Positions 37,301 to 50,787 are shown, counted from the stretch's first letter. The stretch: DNA of 64,000 nt from Taeniopygia guttata (GCF_048771995.1 NC_133063.1:19903063-19967062), one strand, 5' to 3'. Notes: a model not told the origin generated them from the letters alone. A program made the numbers and translations.

Positions 37301-39605
37301 TGATGATTCAAGACCTGCTCCACCAGGTTCTACCACCAGCTCGCAGAAATGCAGGAAGAGGAAGCTCTCCATTGCTTTTCAAAGGCAATAGAAAGTGGGA
37401 GGAACCAGTGTCAGGACTTGTCCCCACCTCCTCCCCCTGCCTACACAGGCTAAGTGGTGGCAAAGGCAGAAGCATATCCTTAAGATTGGGGCAATGCCAG
37501 TCTGAGTCTTCAAGAAACAGAGAAACAAGAAACAAACAAGAAATGGGATGGGATTGCATGGGATCCTGACCTTCCAGCAAGGCTAAATCTCTTTGAACAA
37601 GAGCAAGATAAGGTTAGAGAGATAAGGAGACAAACACATTCTCTCCTTCACTGTTTATGGTTTATTTACCAAACCCTTGGATCATTAGTACATTGTGATG
37701 TTTCAATACCTTTTCAGTGTCAACACCATTAATGAAGTAACACAAAGGACAGGGCTGCAGAACAATGCAGGAAATTTTTGCAGACCATGCCCTACCTGGA
37801 GATCTGAAGGAGGGTGTGTGTAAGCTAAATTAATCCTCCACTGTGGGCAGCTGCAGGTGGCACTTTGGACCTCAGAGTGTTCTTTGCATATTCTGACTAT
37901 CATCTAGGCCTCTTATATGACTACAGACATTAAATGTCCAGGGCAGTGCATTCATGGTGTGCAGCTGGTCTGCAGTTCCACTGAGGACCAATGCCAGAAT
38001 ATTTATGAACTGGGCTAAAGACATTATAAACTTTTTGTGAATTAAAATATTTAAAATATAGCCTTTGGAATAAAGTTGTTACTGAATACAGAATACACTT
38101 TGTATTTGATCATCTGACTCACAACATTTTGGAAATGCTGATAAAATATAATAAATACTTGAAACAGTGTTCTGAATTTAAATGTCAGAGAATTTGCATT
38201 AGTGAGGTCTTTGCCTCCCTTACAAATCTGATCTATCAGAATTTCCACTGAAATAAAGAAGATTTGAAGGACCTTGCTGCCTCACTAGAAAGACAGTGAA
38301 TTTTATGAAATGGGGTGTTTTATTAGGTTGATCTTACACACTGAATTTTAAACACAAGTAAATACATCAAGAAGGACATTAAGCCACCATAACATAACAC
38401 ATAGAGTAAACATGAAAAAAAAAGTACTAGTTCAGCAAAGAGTAGGTCAGAAATAAGGTGGTGTAAAGTATTAAGTTAAAAGAGTCCTAATGAAATGTCT
38501 CCCCTGTTACCCAGTCTAACCACTATTATATTTTCGGAAAGAGCCTCTTTTTAGCTGCGTTTCCAAAAGAGCTGCTGGAAACAGCTGCCTTCCCCTCTGT
38601 TTCTCTGCTGCATAAACTGGCGAAAACAGTTCACAGTTGGTTTGGAGAGCACTATGCGATTGCTGTGTTTATGAAATCCTATTCCTGTTAGTCAAGGAAA
38701 TGAGTTTGACTCACCAGCTTGTTTATGAGTTTTGTTTTATGAAAGCTACTGCTGACCTCAGACTGCTGTTCCACCAGCACTGCTCACAACTTCTCTGGGG
38801 GGATTTGCACAAGTTTCCATTTCTGCAAAGATCTCCTACTTATTCAGAGGCTGTGTTTTTTACAGTATTCTGAAGGTATTATAGTGGAAGTGGGTGATGT
38901 GTCTCATATAATACAGACATGTAATCACAAAAGAGCAGTGTAGCACCTCTGATATTCTTGGTTCATTTACTTTATGAGAGGATTATTTACTCTCTCTGAT
39001 CACTGACTTCCCATGCCAGTAAATATGCAACAGCAGAACTGCTGCTTCTAAATTTAAGAGTTACACCACAAACTTTAAATTTAATTGATGTCTTAACAAA
39101 TATAAAAATTATTCTTCTGTATCCAAGACAGAGAAATGAAAAGGTGAAACCTCAAGGATTTTGAAGTAACTAGGGTATTGGTTTGAAACAGACTGAGGAC
39201 TCAGCATTACCACAGTACTAAAGCTAGCTTACTAGACAAAAGGGAAAAAATAGTTGAATCACCTGCAGAAATCTTAGTTTGAATGTTTCTTTTCTGCGTT
39301 TTACTTTCCACTTGATCCATGCTGAAAACCTTTGATAAGACTTGTCCCTGTCTCCCTTCCAGGACTTCATAACACATGATTTCATTCACTTATGGCTACT
39401 GTTCTTCCTTCCTTTGTTTTTGCCCAGCATATCTTGTAAACTGAGGCTGGAAGTTAAAACCATCACAACCCATACAAAATACATTTCAGCCTGAGTCAGG
39501 GATTTTTTTCCCCCCAGCTGAAGGAAAGTCAGAACAGAAGATAAACCACTCTCCACCTTCTATACATAAAATTCACCAATGAAGATACGGTAAGAAATTT
39601 ACACA

Positions 39606-39634
39606 TTGTACATTCATTGGTAATGAATGTACAA
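39606..39634. repeat. Perfect 13-bp-stem hairpin with 3-base loop
   Basis: TTGTACATTCATT, loop GGT, AATGAATGTACAA. The arms are perfect reverse complements. There is no adjacent T-run or gene that would suggest a specific role. Confidence 0.9.
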
Positions 39635-42559
39635 CTGTATGGCTTGTTCACAAATGCAAACTTACAGGTTTGAATTTGATTTGAATTTGATCTCATTTTC
39701 TAAAGCTTCCAGGATTTTAGCTTCTTCAGTAAGCATATTGGTAACCTTATTGGAACTACTGAAAGAAGGGAGCAAAGCAAAATGAATCCGCAATTGTCAG
39801 CTCTTTTTAATTTCTCCTTTCAGAGGTCTGAAATCTTAATTTCCTTTTTAAAGAATAAAAACTTTCAACTCAATTATATCCATTCTTTCTTCATAAAAGG
39901 GATGTTCTGCCAAAGGGCATTTAAATATATATTTCTCTTACCCTCTGTGTACCAGGTTTCTCCTATTTGTACTTTTTGTGCCCCTTGTTATTTCCATGGG
40001 TCTAGTAAGACAGTGATGAACCTCACACCCTTTTGCACTAAAGCATCTGATTTGTTGTTTTCCCTTCTGTGGGTACTCAGCTGACCTTACAGTATGGCAG
40101 CTCATGGAGTTAAACTAGAAAAAAAAAACAGCATAAAAAATAGTTTTGAAAATCAAGAACCACAACATTGTGGCTAATATTCCATAGGTCAATGCAAGGG
40201 GCATCACCTAGTGATACCCTAAGCCCAGTTATATCAGATCCAGTTTGTTGTGTAACATTCATTTTCTGGGGCTTACGAGCTAGCTTTGAGCATGCTAGAA
40301 ATGCTTCAAGCACAGAACAGTTCCTGGTGGCTGCCAGTGGCAGTAAATATAGAATGAAGCCAGCTTTTTCACAGTTCATATTGAGGTACTGTGTCAACAG
40401 CCTGTGATCTGAGGAATGCTTTTTGGACTGCTATCAAGTTCCTGAAGGACAGTGCAAAAACCAGGTCACAAGTGTGCCATGCTCTCCTGTTTCCAGCTTC
40501 TGAATCACAGGGAAGGAAAAGGAGCAGGACTCAGTCTTCTTTTCCTCCTGTGCCCACTGGTTTAGGTGCTGAACAAATATTTTGCAGCTGCAAGCCAGAG
40601 TTGAAAATGTCCACATGGTTCCACCTTCAGATGACCTTTTCTCAATGCCTCCCCTATGCTGAGTTTGGCCAGGCTTTTTATATGCCAAGAAACTGAAAGG
40701 ATAAAACAAAGTAAACTAAGATCTCCCTCACATTACTTGTGTAGGAAAATCATTCTTACCTGAGTTTATAGCAACTTAGTGTCAGCCATAAAGCCCTATT
40801 GCCCTTTGGTTTAGGCCTGTACAGCTGTCTACTGTCACACTGTTCCACTTCTCCTTGCAGCCCTCTGTCCCAGCCATAATCAGATAAGACAGGTGTCTGT
40901 CATCCTCCTTGCAGGTCATTTAAATAGCCTCTCTTTCCCTCCTTCTTCTCCCCTTGAAACCAATCTTGTCTCAACCTAAATGTTAAATTCACCAGCATTT
41001 CTGCTGAGAAACTCCTCATTCATCTCTCATGTGTTCAGACCCAGTGTGGTACCCACAGTCTTAAAAGATGCATTTGGATAGTGAAGTCTGTGGAAACTGG
41101 TTGTAGCTGGAAGGACCAAGACACATGGGGTCATCTAGCCCTCTTAAAATAATAAATATATTTTATTATATAAAAATAATCCGACTATTAAGGGAGGTTT
41201 CATTCCTGGTTGGAGATAAGAGAAAACATGGGCTGAGAGAAAAAAAAAAGCCAAATAAATTTAAAAAAAGAAACTGGGAATCACTGACTTTTAATATCAA
41301 AGAATGATTAATTCATTCAATTCATTCATTCAATTCTTTGCAGAGGCAGCTTAACACACACCTGTGGAGAAAACTCACTGAAGAAATGTGGGTTTAATGA
41401 AATGCATCTGTCATGCTTTTTTGAAAACACAGAAAAGATTTTAATACAAAAAACATCAAAATGATCAAATGGTCATTTCCAACACACTTTAAAAATATTA
41501 AAACCAGATTATTTTCTCAAATTGGAGAGAAATTGAGTACCTTGACTCCTTGACTTTAAATTTTGTTTTTTTCCACCATCAGTCTAATGCAAGTAATATT
41601 GTTTCAGCCAAGAAAATGTCATACAATGTAAATGTAAAGTGAAATTTTCCTTCACTGCCTTAACAGACACAAAACCCTCCTAAAAAGAAAAAAGTTAACA
41701 TTTTTTTTTTTATTCTAAAGGTATCTCAGTTCTAGAATTGACCTCTGCTTTTGTAACTCAGTTGTTTCAGTCCAAATTTAGTAGTCTAAAACTACGTTTT
41801 AATTTTAGAAACCCTTTCCCTTAAAAAATAACCCCACCTTAGACTGTTTAGTTAAAAATGATAAAGTAGGCAGGTGCCACTTAATTTCACATCTTGTCAT
41901 AGATATTAACACATAGGAAAGGCAAGCATATAGGTTGAAATACATCACTCTTGGTGATGCAAGCTATAAGAACTAGAGATAAGCTAAAGATCTGGCCTTA
42001 CCCATGAAAAGTTGGAAACACTCCCGTTAACAAGCTTTTATCCAAGATTTCCTGCAATTCATGGAACTGAAGTTCACAGAGTGTTTCCAGACTCAGCAGT
42101 TGCACTCCGTAGGAATTGAATTTGGGTAAACGTTCTCACCTCCAGACACACAAGTAAGTTTCCCTCAACAACATCAGTCAAGTCCAAACCTCTGATCATG
42201 CTAATTCAGTGATAATGAGCTGCATCTGATTGTAAAACAAGAAAGGGAATTGTGAGACTTGAAAACACAAAACTGTTTATACACAAAACTGATGGCAAAG
42301 CCAGGAACTTTTTCAAATTTGTCCAAGAACTTTGGGTTATTTAGCTAATATTGCAAACAAGGATTTTTTTACCTGTCAGAATGTGCTTCATCCATAATCA
42401 GTAATCCTGCACATAATTTACAGGCGTGTGTAAAGGGGAAGGTCAAAGAACAGAAATGGTATTGGTAATTTTTGTAATCCATAGAAATGAAAACATAAGA
42501 ATTCAACAGGTCTTTAATTTAAATAAAAAATCATCACCAGTGACACTGTACTTTAAATC

Positions 42560-43060
42560 TTCTTTTTTCTTTTATATTTTTTTTTTATCTGAGAAGAGGG
42601 ATTAGGATGTTTGTTTTGTTTCTGTTTAATGTTTTTTTGGTTGTTGGAGATTTTTTGTTGGTTGGTTTTTAGGTGGGTTTTTGTTGGTTTTTTTTTTTTT
42701 TTTTTCAATTTTTAATCGTTTCTTTGCTTTTGATGCCGTGTTGGGAGCAGAGGAAAAACATTGCTTGCAAATATCCTCCATCCCTCCAGCCTCCAAAAAC
42801 CAGTGTTTCAGCTTCAGGGCAACTGGAGCATCTTCCCAACATTGGGACCTCAGGCAGCCACAGACCCATTTCCACACAAGTAACACAGTTTATGATGTCA
42901 TTACATTATTATTTTATATTTTATTACTTTTTTATTGTACTACTTTATTGTTTCATTTTTTTATAATTTCAATATTTTTTCTATTTTTTGTTCAATTTTA
43001 GTATTTTATTTTTCTTATTGTTATTGTTGGTTTATTATTATTATTGGTTTTTCACACCAT
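42560..43060. repeat. Low-complexity T/G-rich and AT-rich tracts
   Basis: 42560-42715 is dominated by T with GTT/GGTT units, including a T-run at about 42689-42705. 42895-43055 consists of irregular TTTTATT/TTATTG units. A more complex stretch (42725-42890) with no recognised identity separates them. Confidence 0.7.
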
Positions 43061-43082
43061 AACTTCCCCACAGAACAAGAAA

Positions 43083-43530
43083 CAGAGTGAGTCTAGAGGA
43101 GGCCATGATGATGACTAGAGGGCTGAAGCAAATCTGCTGTGAAGATAGGCTGAGAAATTTGGAGGTGTCCAGCTGGGGAAGGGAAGTCTCTGGTGAGACC
43201 TTGGACATCCTGTCAGTGTCTAAATGGGCTACAGGAGAGCTGGAGAGGGACCTCTGCCAAGAGCATAGAGGAACAGGACAAGAAAGGATTGCTTTGAGCT
43301 AAAAAATAAGAGGATTAGATTAAATATGTAGAAGAAATACTTCCCTCTGAGGGTGATGAATCCCTGGCACAAATTGTCCAGAGGTGTTGTGAATGCCCCA
43401 TGCCTGGAAGGATCAAAGCCAGGTCAGACAGAGTTGTGAACAATCTTGTCCGGTGAAAGATGTCCCTCTCCATGACTGAGGGAAAAGTTCCCTTTCAACA
43501 TAAACCAATCTGTGATCTGTGATTTTATGA
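43083..43530 (+). mobile_element. CR1 LINE 3' fragment, plus strand
   Basis: Recognised by the succession typical of CR1 3' ends: GGAGAGCTGGAGAGGGACC, a segment corresponding to the usual GAAATTCTTCCCT part, GATGAATCCCTGGCACA, GAATGCCCCATGCCTGGAAGG, and CAAAGCCAGGTCAGACAGA. It ends in degenerate octamer-type repeats (CTGTGATCTGTGATTTTATGA). It is 5' truncated and diverged, hence inactive. Confidence 0.85.
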
Positions 43531-44672
43531 GTATTATTTATTGTTGCTGCTATTGTATTACTATTGTTGTTGTTGTTCCCTTTGAAGATTTATTAAAAGG
43601 GTTGAAATGAATGCACGTTTGTGCAAGACAAAAGATAGGCAAGCAGTCCCCCTGACGGACAGCATTTCCATAAATCTATGTTGCAGGAAAGAATAACCAT
43701 AAAAATCTCACATCTAGTTTACTTCATCCTTGCCTCCCTGTAAGTCCAAGAGTTACAAGGTTATTGCTGTCATACATCACAAAATTAGCATAGGGACAAA
43801 ATCACCATAGTGGTGACGCAAATCAAGTCTGCACTTGGCACAGGCTGTTGGCACTTAGTGGCAGAATAAAGCAACAAAGGACATTTTTAGTCAATAACTG
43901 AGTTGCATTTATTCACTTCAGATTGCTATCTAAGTAGATAATATTTCTGCTGTTCTCTTTTCTGAAATGCCTCTTGTATTTCCCTGAACATAATAAGGGA
44001 AGACTGACCAAGCAAGTTACTTTAAGACTTCTAAATAACTTGCACAGAATATAACAAGATATTTGTTAGTAGTTCAGTTTATTAATCTGGGAAGGTACTG
44101 CCCTAAGAATGGCTAAAAATTAACAACTACATGTGCTGCTTTTGGAATGCTGGTGTCTGAAACATGCTGGCCTGAATTTCTGGCACAGATAAAGCTTCCC
44201 ACACTCCCTGGCTCTGCATGTCTACTTTAGCAGTTAAAAGTTACTTGATTTTTCATGTGGTGATTTTTCCATCTCTGAAATGGAGCTAACACTGCAGTTT
44301 CTTCCAAAATGCTTTCAGAAGTGCTGTATAAAACACTGACTGACAATATCTTCCTGGAATGACTGGAAGGACAACTCAGCCAAAGGTCATGTCCGTGGGT
44401 AATTAAAATATAAACACAACACTGGTTTGAGTACATTCTTTTGGGGTCATTCTTGCAGTGCTAAAAGGAAAGTTGTCTGCTCTTACTCCACCTACTTTGC
44501 CAGGAAGACGTATGATTTGAAGGACTCATGAAGGAGGAGGAGGGGACAGAAGACTTGAGCAGGCAAAGAAGAATCATCAGAGCTCCCAAGGGCTTCCAAG
44601 GGTGTTCAAAGAAGACCATAGCCAGGACTTGATTTTCCACAGCAATCCATCCCCCAGCAGCAGATAATAACA
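43531..44672. other. Gap between two CR1 fragments
   Basis: It begins with a short TTATTG/TTGTTG simple stretch at 43535-43575, adjoining the CR1 tail. The remainder shows no gene or recognised repeat. Confidence 0.45.
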
Positions 44673-44990
44673 TCATAGAATAATTTAGGTTGGAAAAGAC
44701 CCTTATGATCATCAAGTCTAACCATTAACCTAGCTCTGCCAAGTCCATCACTAAACCATGACCCTAAGTGTCAGATCTACACATCTTTTCAATACCACCT
44801 AGGGTGTAGACTCTATTACTTCCTTGTACAATATGTTCCAGGACTTGGCAATCCTACTGGTGAACAAATATTTCCTAATATTCAGTCTAAACCTACCCTG
44901 GAGCAACTTGAGGCTGTTTCCTCTCATCTTATTGCTTGTTACCAGGGAGAAGAGACTGACACTCAAGATGAAGCAGCTGTTAGAAACTGG
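44673..44990 (-). mobile_element. CR1 LINE 3' fragment, minus strand
   Basis: It begins TCATAGAATAATTTAGGTTGG, read here as the reverse complement of a CR1 3' tail (first 20 bases diagnostic). It continues AAAAGACCCTTATGATCATC, then the region around CCACCTAGGG, and CCTGGAGCAACTTGAGGCTG, and finishes near GGGAGAAGAGACTGACACTC. Clearly CR1; diverged and 5' truncated. Confidence 0.88.
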
Positions 44991-45537
44991 TATACATCTT
45001 TAGTTCTCTGAGCCTCATGGAAATCCAGATGGATGGAGTGCAGAGAGTGTTTCACCTGCTGGGGAGATGTTTTGTGGTGTTTGCAGGAGGAAGGCAAAGG
45101 AACAACACACCTACAGTACAAAGTAATGAGGCATATACTCCACAGAGCTGCATGAGTGAATCATCCTGCTTCCCAGCACAGGGCCACACTTGAGGAACAG
45201 GTGCTTGGGCAGACATGAGGTTTGAGGTATTTCAGTTAAGAAGAGGCCATGAAATCACTGGAAATAGCAGCACCTGTTTCCACATGGCAGGAGAACGGCT
45301 GGACAGATAGGACATTTGTAGGCTAAGGAAAAGCAGGACTGCTCTCGGTAGAAGGGGTGCCCCCAGCAGGCGACTTGCATGGACTCAGACATTGGGTAAG
45401 CATCATAAATTTCCTTTTTGATAAAAATCTCATTCCTCTTCTCTCCCAGATCACCCAAGAAACTACTGACAAACCTGTTTAGGACAAAACAAAGTTTTGA
45501 AATATGGTCATTTCCTTGAGGGAAGCACATACATACC
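44991..45537. other. Gap between CR1 and family A LTR
   Basis: No gene recognised. An open frame at 45255-45530 minus has no family resemblance and is treated as chance. Confidence 0.4.
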
Positions 45538-46117
45538 TGTGCTGCTTTCTGCTGGTATAATTTTCTTCACAATGGCTTTCTATGGGATGCTATACACTTG
45601 TTTTGGATTTGTGCTGAACACAGAGTTGATGGATAGAGGTGTTTCTGTTATTGCTGAGCAGAGCCAAGGCCTTTTCTGCTATTCGTACTGCCACAGGGGT
45701 GAGGATGCTTGGGAGGGTGGAAGGAGACATGGCTGGGACAGGTGACCCCAACTGACCAGAGGGATATTACAGACCATATAGCATCAGGCTCATTATATAA
45801 AGTCGGGGAAGAAGGAGGAAGAGGGTGACATTTTGAGTAATGTCAAAAAAAAAAAGTAAAGTCTTCTCAAGTGTCTATTCATGTGATGAGGTCCTACTCT
45901 CCTGGAGATGACTGAACACCTTCCTGCCCATGAGAAGTGGTGAATCAATTCCTTGTTTTGCCTTTCTTGTGTGTGCAGCTTTTGATTTCCCTATTAAACT
46001 GCTTTTATCTCAGCCCATGGGATTTTGGCTTTTATCCTTCCAATTCTCTCTGTGATTTCGCTTGTGGAGAAGTGGTCTAGTGACTGCATGAGGGTTGGTT
46101 GCTGGCTGGATGAAACA
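45538..46117 (+). mobile_element. Solo LTR of an avian endogenous retrovirus, family A, plus strand
   Basis: Same family as 15744-16322, opposite orientation, 580 bp. The start TGTGCTGCTTTCTGCTGGTA is a mutated form of the family start. Inside are TGACCCCAACTGACCAGAGG, a TATA box (TATATAA, 45794-45800), GGGGAAGAAGGAGGAAGAGG, CCTGGAGATGACTGAACACC, a poly(A) signal ATTAAA (45993-45998) and TTTTATCTCAGCCCATGGG. It ends GCTGGCTGGATGAAACA. There is no internal retroviral sequence and no obvious target duplication. The open frame at 45497-45745 lies inside this LTR and is not a gene. Confidence 0.88.
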
Positions 46118-48893
46118 AAATATCTCTAAAATCTTTCAGCTAAAGAGCATTTAGCAACAAATGTTGTCAGTTTCCCAAGGTGCTTCCATTCTTCCTAATA
46201 CATATCCCCATGTGAAAATAATCCAAGCCTAGCAAAACACCTCATTCAAGCTCATAAAGACGAGATTACGTTGGTTAGATAATGTTTGCTTTCTGAGACT
46301 CAAAGACTGAGTCACTTTCTCTTCCTGTGCGGCCTTTGTTTTAGATTAGGACGTATGAAGCTCACTGCCAGAAGTCATCACTACTGGGAAATGACATACT
46401 GGGAAACTACATGTGTTATTATTGAGGATTTTTTGTACTCACATGACCTTTGTTATATAATTGCTACACAAAGAAAAAAAGGAAAAGCTACAGATGAGTC
46501 GGTAACTAATGGAAAATGTAGAAACAAGGCAGCAGTTACACAAGGCTCCTAGTATTGCCTCAAGTTGTCCTGACAAGGAGCTGTCCTCTGGCTCTCTCCT
46601 CCTTACAGGATGGTTGTGACAGCCTGCCTGCCATGCACCAGCACAGGAGAGGGCAGGAGGCAGGTCTGTGCAGCATGCACAAACCACCTACCTGCGCTCT
46701 AAGGAAAAGCAGTAGAGCAAGGAATACAGCCATTGCTCTGTTAGCTCTCCCCACTCCATCCACCATGAAGCCCAGAGTGGTACTGCTCAGGAGCTGGGGC
46801 AGCACTAAGGAGGTATGCCATCCCAAAGCTGTGCAGAGGAAAGCATCTATCTCCACTTGCTGGGCAAACTGCAAGAGTCTTCACTGTGTAATCCAGGATA
46901 ATTTTGCAGAAGAGGGGTGCTTATCACTGTGAGCTGCACTGAAGCATCAAAAAGAAAAGTAAAAGAACAAAAAATAGTTAAAATCAAGCTCTGCTCTGCT
47001 GGCGGAGTCCATGCATCTCAGTACTGACACAAAATTTCAAAATTTTGTCTAAAAGTTTGAACTTTGTTATTGTTTTCCAACAATTTTGAATTAAAATACT
47101 TTAATCTAAGGAGCTGTATACTTTATTTTAAGATAGGAAACTGAGTATTTGCAATGTTTACAAAGTTGTTTTAAGTTTTCATGATTTCAGCTAAGAAACA
47201 CACCAGTTTACAATGTGTGATGAATCTACATAATTTTCAATTTAATTTGTGCTTCTTACATTAGATATTTTACCTTTGACTTTCTGATTCAGAAGTTCTT
47301 TATACAGTAATAGTATTTTGGCACTACTGGTATAACAAATGGTCTTGCAAGATAGTTATCTCATGACATGCATTTCTTCAAGTCATATCCCTCTATAGGA
47401 TGTAGTATTGCTCCTTTCACTTTCTTCCCAAGACTTATAGAAGGTAAAAATACAGAAGAATAAAACTGAATGGGGTGAATGAATGAACGAATGATAAACA
47501 GAATGATCTACATCCCACATCCAAAAGCACAAAATCACTGTGACATTTCTGCCCACCCAGAACTGAACTTGCCAGGTAAGGTGCTTTCTTTTTCTAAAGG
47601 TCACAGAATTTGAACAAACATTGTAAACTTCTTTCTAAGTAGCAGAATATGCTTCTCATAAGGATACTAATAAAAGAAGAGAGATAGCAGAGCTCAGAGA
47701 AAAAGTCTTACTACACTGAGATTTATATATTCTCTTCTGCATTCTCATTTTAAAAGTGATGAGTTTTTGAATCCAGGGTTACTATGGCACTTGTAATTTC
47801 TGTCAAAAACTTATTTTATACTAAGTTTATACTTCAGAAAAATGGTTTTCTTGCAACATTTCATGTTTCATGCATCTGATTGATGCTTATTATTGACATG
47901 TAGACTGATTGGTGAATCATATTTGCACACTTACTCAGCACTAACTAAACTTACCATTATTAACATGGTCATTTCTGAATTTATGTCCAGCACTCCCTAA
48001 CTTACCACATCAATATTGTAATTAAAGTTTTAAGGGAATGTGACGGTCAGCTTTGGAAATCCTCTACCTTTTCCAGTAGGAATGATATTTGTGATTAATT
48101 CTTTAGGCAAGTTTTGGTTTTGAAAACCTTATTTTGCCTCTTTTTAAGTGAAAACAGACCCTACAGGTCATCAGCATGACAGTTGAGACAACTTACTTAT
48201 TTTAGTTTGTATTTTTGGCTTTTACATTGAAGCTGAAGATGTATATGGTCTAATGAGACTATTATGAGACCTCTTAGCCTAGAACATGGAAAACTCCATT
48301 AAGAATCCATCTAATTAAAACTGCCTCTCAGGGTGTTGAAAAAAATATTATGTCAGCTTGAATTTTTAAGTTTTTATCAATGTCTCTATAGAATATTAAG
48401 GTCTCTGAATGTTGATTTAGGAAATTTTGTCTCAGTGATTTTTTTGGAAGAGGATAGGTAAATATACTATGCAATTTTAATTACCACTTTTACTAACAAC
48501 CTCAAAGAAATTCTAAGAAATGTGAGATTTGTCTTCACGCATTCCATAAAACCCAAATATCCTGCTAAAAATTATTGATTTGGATATAAACTGCTAAAAG
48601 AAGTATAATAGCAAAGATAATACATCATGTATCGATATATTAGTGTACTTTCCTTTATGTTAAGTGAATTATTGAAGTTTTCAAGACGAAAGCTAACCAT
48701 GCCACTTAGATTATGAAACCATTTCATTTTTCTGAAGGAAATTTATGACCCCATGTTCTATTCTGCTCCAATAATTTTTGTTTCTGAAGAAGACACAACA
48801 GAATTTAGTGAGATTAGGAATTAAGATATGTGAAGGGCTACTATGGTCATTAAAGGCTTTGCAAATGAGGGAACTGAGGGTGTGCATGGCATA
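46118..48893. other. Intergenic DNA without recognised genes
   Basis: 46550-46930 is somewhat GC-richer and open in more than one frame on both strands (for example 125 codons at 46555-46932 plus), but no domain, signal or homology is recognisable. From 47000 to 48890 the sequence is AT-rich and free of recognisable repeats. Confidence 0.45.
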
Positions 48894-49165
48894 TCACAGA
48901 ATCAGAATAGTTTAGGTTGAAAGGGACCTTTAAAGGCCATCTTGTCCAACCTCCCTGCAATGAGCAGAGACATTTTCAAGTAGATCTGTATGTTTCCAGT
49001 GATGGGGCGTCTGATACTTCTCTGGGCCACCTGTTCAAGTGTTTCACCACCCTCATTGAGAAACAACTTCTTTCATATATGTAATCTAAATTTACCCTTT
49101 GAATTTAAACTATTACTGTTACATCAACAGTAGTTGATGGTAGCAAAGCAAGGATGGATGCACTT
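48894..49165 (-). mobile_element. CR1 LINE 3' fragment, minus strand
   Basis: TCACAGAATCAGAATAGTTT, GGTTGAAAGGGACCTTTAAA and GGCCATCTTGTCCAACCTCC are the reverse complement of a CR1 3' end. The segment around CTGGGCCACCTGTTCAAGTG is also diagnostic. It degenerates after about 49140. Confidence 0.88.
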
Positions 49166-50722
49166 AGCAAAGGTCTTTAAAAATTTCATATTTTCTAGCC
49201 TTATCTTGTTAGGTGTCTGTTGGTTCACGCTCCTTGACCCAGCTGTACAGTGGAACAATAGATTCTGGATTTAGGTGCCACGCATTTGAGCCCTACTCAA
49301 TATCTTTTACACCTCCCTTCCATTTGAGCCGGAAATTTGAAAGCATCAATGTTGTAGATCTATGGAAATATGGTGAGAATCCAGCTATCTTTCTCAGAGG
49401 TTGTGGTTTGGCCTAATAATGACATTCACTGTTAGAGACAGGAATGGTTCTCTCCAGATGCTCATGTAATCCTGAGTTAGCAGCACTGAGAGTCTTTGTA
49501 AGACATTTTGCAGAGAAAATTAGTAACACTAATCTATTTTCAACCTTGCAAGTAAACATGATTGACTGTTCCAACACTCTCAGTGCTGCTTAACGAACCC
49601 TCCACCTACACAGAGTCTTTGCCCAATAAAGTCCTTAACCTGTAGCAGTGTTTTGCCTCCCCCAGAGCAGGGGACTCTCCCAGTGCTCTGTGGAGTCCCC
49701 TGCACTCCCTGTCCCTTTCACCAAGCTGATGGTCAGTTGAATTATGCAACAGAGAGTGTTTTAGTTAAAAGAGGGACAATCTCCAATTGCCTAAATCGCC
49801 AAGGGTCTAAAAATAGTTTTTCAGCACCAGCGAACACAGCCATAGCCAGGATTCTGGCTCTGGTTTACTAAGTGCTAAGATCCAATGCGCATATATGAAT
49901 CCAGAAAGAGTCCACATTAAGTCAGTAAAGCACCCAAAACATCTGTTATTTAATTTCTCTATATTATATAAGACAACCGCATGCACTAAATTATTATAGT
50001 TATCAGTGGACTGGGTGCTCAACAAGAAAGGCGTCTTAGAAGCAGTAGCACTGCAAGTGTTTAGTCTTTCCCACAAAGTCTGCTGTGTTTAGCTTCTCAA
50101 ATAAGGAAACCAACAGGTAGGTTAAAATATAACTAGCAGAAAGACAAGAATTCTTATCTCCAGGGCACAATGGAAAAAAGCAGCCCAGAGTAAATCTCAT
50201 CAATCCCTCGATAATGAAAATCTAACACAGCAGCTGCTTGTCTGGGAACAGTCTCTCAACACATTTTGATTTCACAGAATGAACTAATCTTTTTTCAAGA
50301 GTACACAGAAACAGCAGCTCTCCTTGCAGATGGGATGGACCGTTCCTCTCTTCCGATACAGTTCAGTGGGTGCTGTAGCACTGATCAAGGAATTTTCAAA
50401 GAGAAGAAGCAAAAAATCATGCATATCCATTAATGAAAAGCAAATTTTAAGCTGGTAACAGAACTTTTGCTTGCAAATTGTATGATTAACCTGTAAAACT
50501 TGAATGCCACTGGATTTAAAAGCTGACTTAGAGGCAAGAAGGATTATGTATTTATAATGCAGACATCTACAGATACATTAGGGAAAGAAAGCTGCCTTAC
50601 ACTGCATATTTGTGTCTACAAACTGGTTTGTGCTGACAAGATTAAGTCAGCAGAAAAACTGCTGTCATTAAATCAGTGAAAATCCTAGGCTGCAGCACTA
50701 TGAACATGTATGGTTTTGGTAT
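49166..50722. other. Intergenic gap, nothing recognised
   Basis: No gene, RNA gene or clear repeat. A moderately GC-richer patch at 49620-49730 has no recognisable identity. Confidence 0.45.
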
Positions 50723-50787
50723 AGTGCATGGCAGATAGAAATATCATGATCTTGGATGCTAAAGTACACACAACTGTTGTACTAAGC
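50723..50787 (-). repeat. 65-bp inverted repeat, left copy
   Basis: Its reverse complement matches 52458-52522 at 62 of 65 positions. Homology stops abruptly on both sides. The unit is AT-rich, not low-complexity, and not a recognised retroelement. Confidence 0.92.

Larger units (their letters stand above)
34353..43082. other. Intergenic AT-rich DNA without recognised genes
   Basis: No exon, RNA gene or well-preserved retroelement was recognised. Present are a purine-rich stretch at 36640-36690, a hairpin at 39606-39634, an 11-bp tandem duplication (TTTGAATTTGA twice, 39669-39690), short ATTC repeats at about 41310-41345, a possible very degraded CR1 tail near 41105-41150, and T/G-rich then AT-rich low complexity from about 42560 to 43060. 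Small open frames here overlap one another and show no domain. Confidence 0.5.

Noticed and set aside
41105-41150. Possible CR1 3' tail (GCTGGAAGGACC...GTCATCTAGCCC)
   Set aside because: Resemblance is short and no further CR1 segments follow. Too degraded to call.
45497-45745. 82-codon plus-strand frame
   Set aside because: It lies almost wholly within the family A LTR and is not coding.
46555-46932. 125-codon frame with an overlapping minus-strand frame of 104 codons
   Set aside because: Open on both strands, no ATG at the start of the plus frame, no domain or signal. Chance is the simplest reading.
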